Positions 18,841 to 28,393 are shown, counted from the first letter of the stretch. The stretch is 64,000 bases of DNA from Muriicola jejuensis (GCF_010671595.1 NZ_JAABOP010000002.1:310001-374000), one strand, 5' to 3'. The notes: generated by a model from the letters alone, not told the origin. Numbers and translations are program-made.

Positions 18841-18890
18841 TAACACTAAAAATTCCAATAAATTGTACTCTGAGGCTAAATTCTTACAAA

Positions 18891-19706
18891 TTATACAGCT
18901 ACGTTGTATTCCCTCAAAGCCTCATTCAGCGACGTCTTCAGATCTGTACTCGGTTTTCGCTTTCCGATGATCAGCGCACAGGGAACCTGATAGTCTCCGG
19001 CTGGAAATTTTTTTGTGTAGCTCCCTGGTATAACAACTGAACGGGCAGGAACCCTACCTTTCATTTCTAAGGGTTGGGGCCCGGTGACATCGATGATCTT
19101 AGTGGAGGCCGTCAAAACCACGTTCGCGCCCAGGACCGCTTCCTTTTCTACCCTGACTCCTTCCACGACGATACAGCGACTCCCCACAAAGGCATTGTCC
19201 TCAATGATCACGGGGGATGCCTGCAGGGGTTCGAGGACCCCGCCTATGCCGACGCCGCCACTCAAATGGACGTTCTTTCCGATCTGAGCACAACTACCCA
19301 CAGTGGCCCATGTATCCACCATCGTCCCGCTATCTACGTAGGCTCCGATATTGACATAACTCGGCATGAGAATGGTGCCTGGGGCGATATACGCGCCATG
19401 CCTGGCCACCGCATGGGGCACTACCCTTACCTCCTTTTCCTTATATCCTTTTTTAAGGGGGATCTTATCGTGGTACTCAAAAATGCCTACCTCGTAGGTT
19501 TCCATTTTCTGTATGGGGAAATAGAGCACCACTGCTTTTTTGACCCATTCGTTGATCTGCCATCCATCTCCGGAGGGCTGGGCACATCGGAGTTTACCCT
19601 GGTCGACAAGGTCGACGACCTCCCGGATGGCTTTTTGGGTTCGGGCGTCCGTCAGGAGGTTTCTATCCTCCCAAGCCTTTTCTATGATATTTTTCAGCTC
19701 CTCCAT
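18891..19706 (-). CDS. dapD: 2,3,4,5-tetrahydropyridine-2,6-dicarboxylate N-succinyltransferase
   Basis: Lysine and diaminopimelate pathway enzyme that succinylates tetrahydrodipicolinate using succinyl-CoA; cytoplasmic trimer. 271 residues, the usual length. An N-terminal helical domain (1-100) is followed by a left-handed beta-helix of hexapeptide repeats (IAPGTILMPSYVNIG, GTMVDTWATVGSC, VHLSGGVGIGGVLEP, about 105-215), with the catalytic region MVDTWATVGSCAQIG intact. Divergent from ruvX with 95 bases between starts. Confidence 0.97.
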   Translation of the reverse strand: MEELKNIIEKAWEDRNLLTDARTQKAIREVVDLVDQGKLRCAQPSGDGWQINEWVKKAVVLYFPIQKMETYEVGIFEYHDKIPLKKGYKEKEVRVVPHAVARHGAYIAPGTILMPSYVNIGAYVDSGTMVDTWATVGSCAQIGKNVHLSGGVGIGGVLEPLQASPVIIEDNAFVGSRCIVVEGVRVEKEAVLGANVVLTASTKIIDVTGPQPLEMKGRVPARSVVIPGSYTKKFPAGDYQVPCALIIGKRKPSTDLKTSLNEALREYNVAV

Positions 19707-19722
19707 AGCGCGAAAATTTTGG

Positions 19723-19730
19723 CAAAGATA
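19723..19730 (-). promoter_or_regulatory. Putative -7 box for dapD
   Basis: Reads TATCTTTG on the minus strand, an exact TAnnTTTG, 16 bases before the dapD ATG. No TTG is found at the usual -33 distance. Confidence 0.4.
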
Positions 19731-19759
19731 GTGGGATAGGGCGGATTATAAAGGGCATT

Positions 19760-19792
19760 TTGACAGGAATACCAATTTATCCTGTACTTTTG
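19760..19792 (+). promoter_or_regulatory. Bacteroidota-type promoter of ruvX
   Basis: TTG at 19760-19762 and TACTTTTG at 19785-19792 match the -33 TTG and -7 TAnnTTTG elements with a 22-base spacer, within the known 17-23 range. The -7 box ends 9 bases before the ATG at 19802, so the leader is very short or absent. It decides the start of ruvX at 19802 rather than at a TTG at 19760. Confidence 0.7.
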
Positions 19793-19801
19793 CAAAAATC
19801 A

Positions 19802-20224
19802 ATGGATTTGGGCAGGATCGTCGCCTTGGATTACGGGAAAGTCAGGACCGGGGTAGCTGTAACGGACCCATTACAGCTCATAGCTTCCGGACTGACCACC
19901 GTAGAAACAAAAGAGTTGTTCTCCTTCCTGCATACCTATATCGCCCAGGAAGAAGTTGCTGCGGTTGTCATCGGAGAACCCAGGCAAATGGACAATACAC
20001 CGTCGGAATCAGAACCCCTGATCAGGCGTTTTATCGGGAAATGGGAGAAGGCGTTCCCGCAGATCCCGGTGCACCGGCAGGATGAGCGGTTCACCTCCCG
20101 TGAGGCCGTTAAAAGCATGATCGCCTCGGGAGTCAAAAAGAGCAAAAGAAGGCAAAAGGCACTGGTTGATGAGGTAAGTGCCACCCTGATCTTACAGGGC
20201 TACCTCGACCGAATAAAGAATTGA
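19802..20224 (+). CDS. ruvX: Putative pre-16S rRNA nuclease / Holliday junction resolvase-like RuvX (YqgF)
   Basis: 140 residues from the ATG fixed by the promoter. RNase-H-like fold of the YqgF family, which trims the 5' end of 16S rRNA. Key acidic residues are in the opening IVALDYGKVRTGVAV, the VVIGEPRQMDN strand near 60, and the VDEVSATLILQGYL end helix near 120. The DERFTSREA phrase near 95 is also typical. The peptide deformylase gene follows after 26 bases, and DUF5606 after that, forming a probable plus-strand operon. Confidence 0.93.
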   Translation: MDLGRIVALDYGKVRTGVAVTDPLQLIASGLTTVETKELFSFLHTYIAQEEVAAVVIGEPRQMDNTPSESEPLIRRFIGKWEKAFPQIPVHRQDERFTSREAVKSMIASGVKKSKRRQKALVDEVSATLILQGYLDRIKN

Positions 20225-20250
20225 GAATCTAGAAGAGAGCTTAATAGAAT

Positions 20251-20841
20251 ATGATTTTACCTATTGTCGCATACGGAGATCCGGTTTTGCGTAAAGAAAG
20301 TGAGGCTATCGGGAAGGACTACGAGGGCCTGGATACCCTTATCTCCAATATGTGGGAGACCATGTACAACGCCAATGGGGTTGGACTCGCTGCCCCGCAA
20401 ATAGGTCTGGCCATCCGTTTGTTTCTGGTAGACACGTCCCCCTTTGCAGATGACGAAGAGTTAACAGAGGGCGAACGCAAACAACTCGACGGGTTTAAAA
20501 AGGTATTTATCAATGCCCATATGTTAGAGGAGACCGGAACATCCTGGGCATTTAACGAAGGATGCCTGAGTATTCCGGATATCAGGGAGGATATCACCCG
20601 AAAGGACACGATCACCCTGCGGTACATGGACGAAGCCTTTAATGAATACAAGGAGACCTTTGACGGACTATTGGCACGTGTCATTCAGCACGAATACGAC
20701 CACATACAAGGGGTCTTGTTTACAGACAAGGTATCAAGCCTGAAGAAACGCCTGCTCAAGGGGAAACTCGCGAATATCTCCAAGGGTAAGATAGAGGTAG
20801 ATTATAAAATGCGTTTCCCTCTGTTAAAAAAAGGGAGGTAA
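20251..20841 (+). CDS. def: Peptide deformylase
   Basis: Removes the formyl group from the N-terminal Met of new proteins; metalloenzyme. 196 residues. All three motifs are intact: GVGLAAPQIG (43-52), EGCLS (103-107, with metal ligand C105) and HEYDH (147-151, ligands H147 and H151 and catalytic E148). An insertion between motifs 1 and 2 (about 62-82, acidic) is typical of Bacteroidota enzymes. Lies in the ruvX-def-DUF5606 operon. Confidence 0.97.
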   Translation: MILPIVAYGDPVLRKESEAIGKDYEGLDTLISNMWETMYNANGVGLAAPQIGLAIRLFLVDTSPFADDEELTEGERKQLDGFKKVFINAHMLEETGTSWAFNEGCLSIPDIREDITRKDTITLRYMDEAFNEYKETFDGLLARVIQHEYDHIQGVLFTDKVSSLKKRLLKGKLANISKGKIEVDYKMRFPLLKKGR

Positions 20842-20894
20842 AGACACAGGTTACCTTATTATTTCACATATTTGCCGCCTAAAATCAGGAATTA

Positions 20895-21308
20895 ATGAGT
20901 TTGGACAAGATCTTATCCATTGGAGGAAAACCGGGACTTTTTAAATTGCTTACTCAGACGCGATCGGGTTTCGTGGCTGAATCCCTGCTCGACGGGAAGA
21001 AGGTCACGGTTGGGATGACCAGCAATGTGAGCGTTCTCTCGGAGATCGCCATTTTTACCCTGGAGGAAGAACTGCCCCTCAGGACGGTCTTTAACAAGAT
21101 CAAGGAAAAAGAGAACGGAGGTAAGACCTCCGTCGGCCATAAGGAAGACAAACTCAAACTGGAGGAATATTTCTTCGAAGTGGTCCCCAACTACGACGAG
21201 GACCGCGTCTATCCCAGCGATATCCGTAAAGTGATACAGTGGTACAACCTCCTTCACCAGCACGGGATCACCGAATTCGAAGAGGAGGAAGAAAGCTCCG
21301 AAAAATAA
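20895..21308 (+). CDS. DUF5606 domain-containing protein
   Basis: 137 residues, cytoplasmic, no signal peptide. The start MSLDKILSIGGKPGLFKLLT and the following TRSGFVAESLLDGKKVTVGM are hallmarks of DUF5606, a Bacteroidota family of unknown function found downstream of def. The last 20 residues are acidic. Its gene order (ruvX or def, then DUF5606) is commonly kept, which suggests a role linked to translation or rRNA, but this is only association. It ends 15 bases before the convergent S10 peptidase stop, with no clear terminator between. Confidence 0.9.
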   Translation: MSLDKILSIGGKPGLFKLLTQTRSGFVAESLLDGKKVTVGMTSNVSVLSEIAIFTLEEELPLRTVFNKIKEKENGGKTSVGHKEDKLKLEEYFFEVVPNYDEDRVYPSDIRKVIQWYNLLHQHGITEFEEEEESSEK

Positions 21309-21323
21309 TCTGCCCTTTCCCGA

Positions 21324-22832
21324 TCAGCGCGAGGTTTCCCTTATAAATTCCGCGACGTCCTTTTTGAACTGGGCCATGGATGGGGGATGAGTGTACATCA
21401 TATGCCCGGCCTCGTAGTATTTCATGATGATATGGTCCCTGATCTCGGGGGTCAGCCCCAAATGGTTGATGCTGTGTTCCACCCCGTAGAAGACCGTGGC
21501 AATATCATATATCCCATTGAGGATAAGCACTTTGACATAAGGGTCCCTTGACATGGCCTCTGCCAGGTCGACTCCCGTATTGATCGCGGCCTGTGTGCCC
21601 CACCTTTCATTGCCCACGTGTTTCCAGTCCCACTTAAACCCTTCTCGCTCGTAGGCCGAAGTGGCGTAATGCAGGTTCTTATCCACATTCAATTCACGAT
21701 ACAGATAATCCAGGAAACCGGCGGTATAAGCAGGGGAAATAGCCGAACTCTGGGGGTCATGGCTTCCCTCCTGGGCGAGTAGGTCCTGGTTGATTCCTGT
21801 AAAACGCGAATCGAGTCGGCCCACAATCTCTCCCTTGTCCCTGAGAAACTCAGCGAAGAATTCTCCGTTGGTGACCCTGAGGTTGGCCTTCATCCAGTAT
21901 CCCGGATCCGTACCCGTATATGCACCAAGTTTAGCGGCCATCGCTTCCTTTTCCTCAGCTGAAAGCCGGTCTCCTTTAAAGAGGGCAGGGGTGTATTCTT
22001 CTTCCGTAAATTTCCTGACATCATCCAGGAAGGCGTAGAGGTCTTCGGGTTTGTCGGGAATCATGTCGTGATACCAGGCCGTGGCCGCATAAGTCGGGAA
22101 ATGCACGATATAGGGCAGGTCGTCTTCCGGGGGGAAGAGGAGGGTCCTCAGATCGAATACTGCCGAAACCATAATGACCCCGTTAAGGGCGATCCCGTCC
22201 TTGAGAAGCCGGTTCATCAGGCCGGCGTTCCTGAAGGTCCCATAACTTTCGCCCAGGAGGTATTTAGGGCTGTTCATACGATCGTTGGCGATCAGAAACT
22301 GCCGTATGAAGAGGGAGAGGCTCTTGATGTCCTGGTCGACCCCCCAGAAATCCTTGAATTCGGCTTTGCCCAGGGGGACACTCAGGCCGGTCCCTACCGG
22401 ATCGATCATGACCAGGTCTGCCACATCCAGGATGGAAAAATTGTTGTTGACGATCTGGTAAGGCGCAGCCGGGGTGTATTCCGGATCGTTCACCACGATC
22501 CTTCTGGGCCCCAGGATACCCATGTGGAGCCAGTAAGAAGAGGACCCCGGCCCACCGTTATAGGCGAACACAATAGGTCTCCTTCGGGTGGCCGCTTCCC
22601 TTTTGTCTCCTTTCGAATAATAGGTATGCCCCATAAGGGCCAGGGGTTTGTTTTGTTCATCCCTTACCTCAAAAGTTCCTGCCTGGGCAGTGAGGTATAT
22701 GGTCCGCCCATCGATATTCACACTTTGCATGGTGGTGAACACCTCTGCCTTGGGAAGAGTATCCTGATCGCTCTGCCCAACAACCCATTGGAAGACCAAT
22801 AGAGGAGCAAGAAAAAGTAAATTCTTCATCAT
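21324..22832 (-). CDS. Secreted S10-family serine carboxypeptidase-like peptidase
   Basis: 502 residues with a signal peptide (MMKNLLFLAPLLVFQWVVGQ). Alpha/beta-hydrolase peptidase of the serine carboxypeptidase S10 family: oxyanion region NGGPGSSSYWLHMG near 91-104, nucleophile in LLGESYGTFRNAG near 194, Asp in VLILNGIYDIATVF near 440 and the His in EAGHMMYTH near 475. It is the last gene of the 26049-to-21324 minus operon. A paralogue of similar length (501 residues) lies at 48667. The natural substrates of bacterial S10 enzymes are poorly known. Confidence 0.93.
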   Translation of the reverse strand: MMKNLLFLAPLLVFQWVVGQSDQDTLPKAEVFTTMQSVNIDGRTIYLTAQAGTFEVRDEQNKPLALMGHTYYSKGDKREAATRRRPIVFAYNGGPGSSSYWLHMGILGPRRIVVNDPEYTPAAPYQIVNNNFSILDVADLVMIDPVGTGLSVPLGKAEFKDFWGVDQDIKSLSLFIRQFLIANDRMNSPKYLLGESYGTFRNAGLMNRLLKDGIALNGVIMVSAVFDLRTLLFPPEDDLPYIVHFPTYAATAWYHDMIPDKPEDLYAFLDDVRKFTEEEYTPALFKGDRLSAEEKEAMAAKLGAYTGTDPGYWMKANLRVTNGEFFAEFLRDKGEIVGRLDSRFTGINQDLLAQEGSHDPQSSAISPAYTAGFLDYLYRELNVDKNLHYATSAYEREGFKWDWKHVGNERWGTQAAINTGVDLAEAMSRDPYVKVLILNGIYDIATVFYGVEHSINHLGLTPEIRDHIIMKYYEAGHMMYTHPPSMAQFKKDVAEFIRETSR

Positions 22833-22864
22833 TTCTATTTGAGTTGGTTCCTGTTGATTAAATG

Positions 22865-24484
22865 TCAGTCCTTAAGGATCTGCCTCGATTTCTCTGGAGG
22901 TTTCACCCAGTCTATCCTGGGAGAAGGGTAATAAGACACATCCATCATATCCAGATAGGGGGTCTGGTGGGCCAGCCTGACCCTGAAATCTTCCCAGTCC
23001 CTGTTTTCTTCCTGGCTCCAGCTCAGTTCAGCGTAACCGATGGCCCGGGGGAATGCCAGGTATTCCAGTTCCTGGATATTGCTGATGGTTTCCGACCAGA
23101 GAGGGGCCTCCACGCCCAGGATACGGTCCTTGGGAATATTGGGAACATAGGTCTCCGGATTCCAGATATAGGCTGTATCCACCGGGATATAGGCGGCCCA
23201 GTGAAGGCCGTGTTTTGAAAGGGTATCGTACTGCATATCCAGATATGCTTTTTTGGCGGGAGAAAGAATGACCTTCATCCCCTTGTTGACCGCCTTGGTT
23301 GCATTTTCCGCATCGGCCCAGAACTGGGCGATTGAGGAACTTTCCACATCAGCCTCGGCGATCTCGTCCCAACCTACCATGGTCTTACCATGCTTGCGCA
23401 CGATCTTTTCCACCCTGTTCACAAAATAGATGTAGTCGTCCTTTTTGGTGGAGTGGCTTTCATCGCCCCCAATGTGGAAATAGGGGCCGGGGGTGAGGGC
23501 GGAAATCTCCCGAACTACATCATCGATGAATGCGTACACCGTATCCTTTCGAGTATCAAAGGTGCTGAAACCCACCCTGGTTCCCTCGTACAGTTTCAGG
23601 GGTTTACCCGTACCATCCAGGAAAGGATAGGAAACAGAGGCGGCATTGGTGTGACCAGGCATATCCACCTCAGGGATGATGGTCATGAAATGGGAAGTGG
23701 CATAGGCCACGATATCCTTGTAGTCGTCCTGGGTAAAGAACCCACCTGATTCGCCCCCGACTTCGGTGCTGCCACCAACTTCAGTCAGTTTGGGCCAGGA
23801 TTTGATCTCTATGCGCCACCCCTGGTCGTCCGTCAGGTGAAGGTGGAGTACATTGATCTTGTAATAGGCCAGCAGGTCTATGTACTTCTTGACGTCCTCC
23901 ACGCTGAAAAAATGGCGGGCAACGTCCAGCATGGAACCCCTGAACCCGAAGTTGGGATAGTCTTCGATGGTCCCGGCCGCTACCGGCCAGATAGGATGGG
24001 AGGCCAGGGTATCGTTGGAAACATCAGGGATGAGCTGACGGATCGTTTGTACTCCCCTGAAAGCCGCCTCTGCCGTTGGCACTTCCAGGATTAGAGAATC
24101 CCTGGAAATAGTTAGCCTGTAGGCCTCCTGGTTGGCCCAGGAAGCATCCTTAAGCTGGCGCAGCAATATTATCGGGTCGTATTCATCCTCTGTTTGGGTG
24201 TTGACCCCAGGCCTGATACCGGCCTTTTGATCGATCTTACCGGCCAGGAAAGAAGCCACTTCCGCCAGGCGTTCATCTTCCCCCTGGGTGACGATCCTGG
24301 TAAACTGGTCGAGGCGAAAACTGCCGTTGGATGTTACCATTTTTGTTGGTTTGGGGATGAGGTGTTCCTCACTGAGGTCCAGAGAAGGCATAGCGATCTC
24401 CTCCCGCGTGTCATTACATGAAGTGATCCCAATGACCATGGCGGTCATCAAACCGTGCTGTAAAAACGCTTTCATTGATTTCAT
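22865..24484 (-). CDS. Beta-N-acetylhexosaminidase, glycoside hydrolase family 20
   Basis: 539 residues. Lipoprotein-type signal with a lipobox ending ITSC (cysteine near residue 23), so it is membrane-anchored. The GH20b N-domain (about 40-150) precedes a TIM barrel; the catalytic Asp-Glu pair is intact in YFHIGGDESH near 340. Removes terminal GlcNAc/GalNAc from glycans, probably chitin oligomers, glycoprotein or peptidoglycan pieces. It overlaps the upstream SGNH gene by 4 bases (ATGA). Its neighbours are an SGNH hydrolase and an alpha/beta esterase, consistent with taking apart acetylated amino-sugar material. Confidence 0.95.
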   Translation of the reverse strand: MKSMKAFLQHGLMTAMVIGITSCNDTREEIAMPSLDLSEEHLIPKPTKMVTSNGSFRLDQFTRIVTQGEDERLAEVASFLAGKIDQKAGIRPGVNTQTEDEYDPIILLRQLKDASWANQEAYRLTISRDSLILEVPTAEAAFRGVQTIRQLIPDVSNDTLASHPIWPVAAGTIEDYPNFGFRGSMLDVARHFFSVEDVKKYIDLLAYYKINVLHLHLTDDQGWRIEIKSWPKLTEVGGSTEVGGESGGFFTQDDYKDIVAYATSHFMTIIPEVDMPGHTNAASVSYPFLDGTGKPLKLYEGTRVGFSTFDTRKDTVYAFIDDVVREISALTPGPYFHIGGDESHSTKKDDYIYFVNRVEKIVRKHGKTMVGWDEIAEADVESSSIAQFWADAENATKAVNKGMKVILSPAKKAYLDMQYDTLSKHGLHWAAYIPVDTAYIWNPETYVPNIPKDRILGVEAPLWSETISNIQELEYLAFPRAIGYAELSWSQEENRDWEDFRVRLAHQTPYLDMMDVSYYPSPRIDWVKPPEKSRQILKD

Positions 24485-25149
24485 AAATGTCCTTTTAAAT
24501 AATTGCTGAGCACTTCATACCAAAGTGCGTATCCTTTTTCATTCATATGCAAACCGTCTTCTATGAACAGGCTTTGGTCTACCTGGTCGCCCCTGAGCAT
24601 CACATCCCATACGTTGGCGAATTGCACGCGGTCCGATTTGCCTGCATACCGTTCCAGTTTGCGGTTGAACCTGCGAAATTTCCTCCTGAGGTTCCAACGA
24701 TCCGGACTCGGTTTCGCGGCGATGAGGACCACTTCGGTATCCGGGAATTGCCCCCAGATCCTTTGCAGGATCTCACGGGTAGTTTTAAGTACCTTGCCGG
24801 GACTTTTCCGGCGACTGAGATCATTGTCCCCTTCATAGATAAAGACTTTTTCGGGCCGGAAAGCGAGGACCAGGGGTTCCACGTACCTCAGAAGGTCTGC
24901 ACTTTCAGATCCCCCGAACCCGGTGTTGACGATGTGGTAGGAGGGGAAGGAATCTTCCAGCCCTTTCCATAGACGAATACTAGAACTTCCTGTAAATACC
25001 ACCACCCTCTGACTGCCTTCTTGTATATCCCTGTATTTTTCGCTAATCCTGGCTACCTCGTCAGAGTAATCTTCCTTTTCCTGCCCCCATACGGCGACCA
25101 GGCATGCACAATGTATAAATATAAAAGCAAATTTCCTGAGGTCTTTCAC
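24481..25149 (-). CDS. SGNH/GDSL-family hydrolase
   Basis: 222 residues with a signal peptide (ending ACLVAVWG), so exported. SGNH blocks are clear: VFTGSSSIRLW (block I Ser near 54), NTGFGGSE (block II Gly near 76), IYEGDNDL (block III Asn near 107) and EDGLHMNEKGY (block V Asp and His near 195-198). This points to a carbohydrate esterase or acetylhydrolase of the GDSL-like lipase/acylhydrolase group. It sits between an alpha/beta hydrolase (15 bases upstream) and the GH20 gene (4-base overlap). Confidence 0.92.
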   Translation of the reverse strand: MKDLRKFAFIFIHCACLVAVWGQEKEDYSDEVARISEKYRDIQEGSQRVVVFTGSSSIRLWKGLEDSFPSYHIVNTGFGGSESADLLRYVEPLVLAFRPEKVFIYEGDNDLSRRKSPGKVLKTTREILQRIWGQFPDTEVVLIAAKPSPDRWNLRRKFRRFNRKLERYAGKSDRVQFANVWDVMLRGDQVDQSLFIEDGLHMNEKGYALWYEVLSNYLKGHL

Positions 25150-25164
25150 GTCCGGGACTTTGGT

Positions 25165-26049
25165 TTACTTTCCTGTCGGGGTAATGAGATCTTCGGCTAC
25201 ACCCCAATCGTAAAAACGCTCTATCCAGGTGTCGGACGGCAGGCCCTGGGATTTCATCCCAAATCCATGCCCTCCTTGGGAATACATGTGAAGGGCAACG
25301 CTCTGTCGGGCATCGTTCCATGAATTGTAAAGTGCCACACTGCCCTTGGCCAATCCCAGGGGATCATCCGTAGCGCAGATCACAAGCATGGGTGGTTCGC
25401 TTCCGGTAATTTCCTGTACGGGCATGGCATCGGTCCAGGCGTATACAGGTACCAGAAAGTTGGGTTGGGATTCCTCGGAAGCGTTGTAAGCGACCCCCAT
25501 GGTCACCGCTCCCCCTGCGGAGAAGCCCATAAAGCCTATCCGGTCTTCTTTCAGGCCCATCCCGGCTGCGTGTTCCCGAACGTATTTGATTGCGGCCAGA
25601 CCGTCTGCTACCGAATAGGGGATCACAGTGGAGATCAGTCTCTTGAATTCATCCAGGTGGTTGCTACTGGTCTCGTTTAGATCACGGACCCCGTCCTCAC
25701 CCGTAGGTACCAGGCGGTATTTCAGCACAAAGGCTGTCACCCCTTTTTCCACAAGCCACCGGGCTACCATATTGCCCTCGCTTTCGATACTCAAGGCATA
25801 CAACCCACCTCCGGGTGCGATGATCACGGAAGTACCGTTCGCCTTATCCGGATCGGGCCTGAAGACTTCCATGGTAGGACGGGATACATTACATACCACT
25901 TCTGTGTTCCAGATATCAGAGAAGAAGGCCTTTTCGCCTCCTTCCCAACTCACCCCTTCCGGTTTCTCATAAGGCAGGGGGATTATTTCCTGGGCATTCA
26001 TGACCATTCCGGCCATCAAAATGAAGAGGACAAATTTTGTGAATTTCAT
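25165..26049 (-). CDS. Secreted alpha/beta hydrolase (esterase-like)
   Basis: 294 residues with a signal peptide (MKFTKFVLFILMAGMVMNAQ). Alpha/beta-hydrolase of the BD-FAE/Axe-like group: oxyanion region IIAPGGGLYALS near 77-88, nucleophile GFSAGGAV near 174, Asp in VICATDDPLG near 236, His in YSQGGHGFG near 263. Likely a carbohydrate (acetyl) esterase, possibly acting on acetylated xylan or amino-sugar polymers; not resolved. First gene of a four-gene operon (esterase, SGNH, GH20, S10). Confidence 0.88.
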   Translation of the reverse strand: MKFTKFVLFILMAGMVMNAQEIIPLPYEKPEGVSWEGGEKAFFSDIWNTEVVCNVSRPTMEVFRPDPDKANGTSVIIAPGGGLYALSIESEGNMVARWLVEKGVTAFVLKYRLVPTGEDGVRDLNETSSNHLDEFKRLISTVIPYSVADGLAAIKYVREHAAGMGLKEDRIGFMGFSAGGAVTMGVAYNASEESQPNFLVPVYAWTDAMPVQEITGSEPPMLVICATDDPLGLAKGSVALYNSWNDARQSVALHMYSQGGHGFGMKSQGLPSDTWIERFYDWGVAEDLITPTGK

Positions 26050-26177
26050 AATCTGCAGGGTACTAAGTTCAAAGTCGAGCTCCTAAAATAACAAATATTC
26101 TGCTGCCTCAGCAGACACTCCTGATTCTAATCTGAAATTATATACTACATTTATCCCGCCGGCAATTATCCGATCCT

Positions 26178-28382
26178 ATGAAAAGTATCAGACGATCTTG
26201 TTGCTTTCTGATTATATTTTTTTGCCTTTACGCGGCAGGACAGGTTACAAACATGACCTTCGAGGGAGAAAGACCGGAAATGAAGGCCGTAAAGCTTTCC
26301 GATCTCCCTGATATAGACGGAGAGGTTCTCAATGACCCTGTCTGGCAGAGTATGCCTTTTTATGGAAATTTGATCCAGACGCAACCCCGCTTTGGATTTC
26401 CGGCGAGCGAAAGGACGGATATCCGTATCGCTTATTCTGATGACACCTTTTACCTTTCTGTGGTCTGTTATGATTCCAGGCCCTCCGAACTGGTGATCTC
26501 CGATGCTAGGAGGGACGCCGACCTCGACAATACCGATGCTTTTCTCTTTATTCTCGATACGTACAAGGATGGACAGAACGGCTTTATTTTCGGAACTAAT
26601 TCCCAGGGAGTCGAATACGACGCTCAGGTAGATAATGAAGGACAGGGGAATTTCAATGCCAACAGACAACAAGGAGGGACCATAGGGGGGTTCAACCTGA
26701 ACTGGGATGCGAGTTGGGTGGTCAGGACTCAAGTGGGTGATTACGGCTGGAGTGCTGAGTTTGCCATACCCCTCAGGACCATTCGCTTCCAGTCCGGGAA
26801 GGACTGGGGTATCAATTTCCGGCGTAACATAAGAAAGACCAATGAAATTGTGTACTGGGCCCCCATTCCCCTGGGGTTCACCTTCAACAGGCTATCCCTG
26901 GCGGGGACCCTGACAGATCTCGACCTACGAAGTCCCGGGAACCTGAAGTTAATCCCCTATGTACTCGGGAGGCTGGAAAAGGATTATGAGCAGGCCGATC
27001 CAAAGCTAGAGTTCACCCCGGATGCGGGTGGGGATATCAAGTATAGCATTACTCCAAGCCTTACGCTCGATTTCACTTACAATACCGACTTTGCCCAGGT
27101 GGAAGTGGACGATCAGCAAGTGAATCTCGATCGTTTTAATCTGTTCTTTCCGGAAAAGCGGGCATTTTTCCTGGAGAATGCAGGATTGTTCACCGTGGGT
27201 AGTCCTGGTGAGGTCGATCTTTTCTTCAGCCGCAGAATAGGAATAGGGACGGAAGGGAATATTGTTCCCATCATCGGTGGAGCAAGGCTATCCGGGAAAC
27301 TTAACCGGACCAATATCGGACTCTTGTCTATGTTCACGGACGACGTGGCAGATGCAGGTATCGAAAAGAATAATTTTAGTGTTGCAAGGGTAAACCATGA
27401 ATTCAAGGGCCGTTCCGCCCTGGGCGCAGTCTTTGTCAACAGGGCCGGGCTCGACAATAGTGACGATTTCAATCGAACCGCCGCCATTGACGGAAAACTG
27501 GGTTTGGGGAATAAAGCAAGGCTCTCGGGATTCTATGCCCGTACTTACGACCCCAATGATACTACGCAGGCACATGCCTACAAGTTGCAGGCCGATTATC
27601 TATGGAACAACCTGGAGATGCGGCTGGCCTATACGGAAGTAGGCCAGGGCTTTAACCCTGAAGTGGGATTCCTGCTCAGATCGGCTTTCAGAAAACCCGA
27701 GGCATTGATCCTCTATCGATACCGGCCCAAAAGGGAAAATTCCCGCATCCTGGAACTCAGGCCCCACATCTCCTACCGGGGCTACTGGAATTTCGAGGGA
27801 TTTCAGGAGACGGGTTTCCTGCACCTCGACAATCACTGGGAGTTTAAAAGCGGCCTCGAATTCCACACCGGGATGAACCTGACCACCGAGGGGGTGGTGA
27901 ATGATTTTGAGATCTCAGACGGGGTCATTGTTCCGGCAGGCACCTATGACCATACAGAGGCGCAATTAATCTTTTTTACCAACCGGAGCAAACCGCTTTC
28001 CATCAATGTGCGCTCTGTCATGGGCGGATCCTTCGGTGGATCCAGATATTTGAACAGCGGCACACTCACATACAGGCAGGGCGATAATTTCAACATTGCC
28101 CTTTCTTATCAAAACAACCGCTTCGATCTGCCGGGGGGGAGTTTTACGGCCAACATTCTCAGGACGCAATTGTCTTATGCCTTTACGCCGAGTATTTATC
28201 TTCAGGGCCTTATACAGAATAATACGGTGGACGAATTGTGGGCTGTGAACCTCAGGTTCAGCTGGCTTCAACGTGCAAATACCGGACTCTTCGTGGTCTA
28301 TAATTACAATCTGAGGCAGGGGGATCCGCTCAACAATAGTTTTATCATTAAGTACACGAGGATGTTCGACCTGGTGAATTAA
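26178..28382 (+). CDS. CBM9-like / DUF5916 outer-membrane protein
   Basis: 734 residues with a signal peptide (about 1-22, ending AAGQ). The N-terminal 200 residues are a carbohydrate-binding-module-9-like beta sandwich (LPDIDGEVLNDPVWQS near 42, then TDAFLFILDTYKDGQNGF near 120). The rest is DUF5916 (FSRRIGIG near 352) with many alternating hydrophobic strands ending in an aromatic-rich C-terminus (FIIKYTRMFDLVN), as in an outer-membrane beta barrel. The function is not known for the family; binding or handling of sugars or xenobiotic polymers is suspected. Divergent from the hydrolase operon (128 bases). Confidence 0.9.
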   Translation: MKSIRRSCCFLIIFFCLYAAGQVTNMTFEGERPEMKAVKLSDLPDIDGEVLNDPVWQSMPFYGNLIQTQPRFGFPASERTDIRIAYSDDTFYLSVVCYDSRPSELVISDARRDADLDNTDAFLFILDTYKDGQNGFIFGTNSQGVEYDAQVDNEGQGNFNANRQQGGTIGGFNLNWDASWVVRTQVGDYGWSAEFAIPLRTIRFQSGKDWGINFRRNIRKTNEIVYWAPIPLGFTFNRLSLAGTLTDLDLRSPGNLKLIPYVLGRLEKDYEQADPKLEFTPDAGGDIKYSITPSLTLDFTYNTDFAQVEVDDQQVNLDRFNLFFPEKRAFFLENAGLFTVGSPGEVDLFFSRRIGIGTEGNIVPIIGGARLSGKLNRTNIGLLSMFTDDVADAGIEKNNFSVARVNHEFKGRSALGAVFVNRAGLDNSDDFNRTAAIDGKLGLGNKARLSGFYARTYDPNDTTQAHAYKLQADYLWNNLEMRLAYTEVGQGFNPEVGFLLRSAFRKPEALILYRYRPKRENSRILELRPHISYRGYWNFEGFQETGFLHLDNHWEFKSGLEFHTGMNLTTEGVVNDFEISDGVIVPAGTYDHTEAQLIFFTNRSKPLSINVRSVMGGSFGGSRYLNSGTLTYRQGDNFNIALSYQNNRFDLPGGSFTANILRTQLSYAFTPSIYLQGLIQNNTVDELWAVNLRFSWLQRANTGLFVVYNYNLRQGDPLNNSFIIKYTRMFDLVN

Positions 28383-28393
28383 GCCTGACTGAC

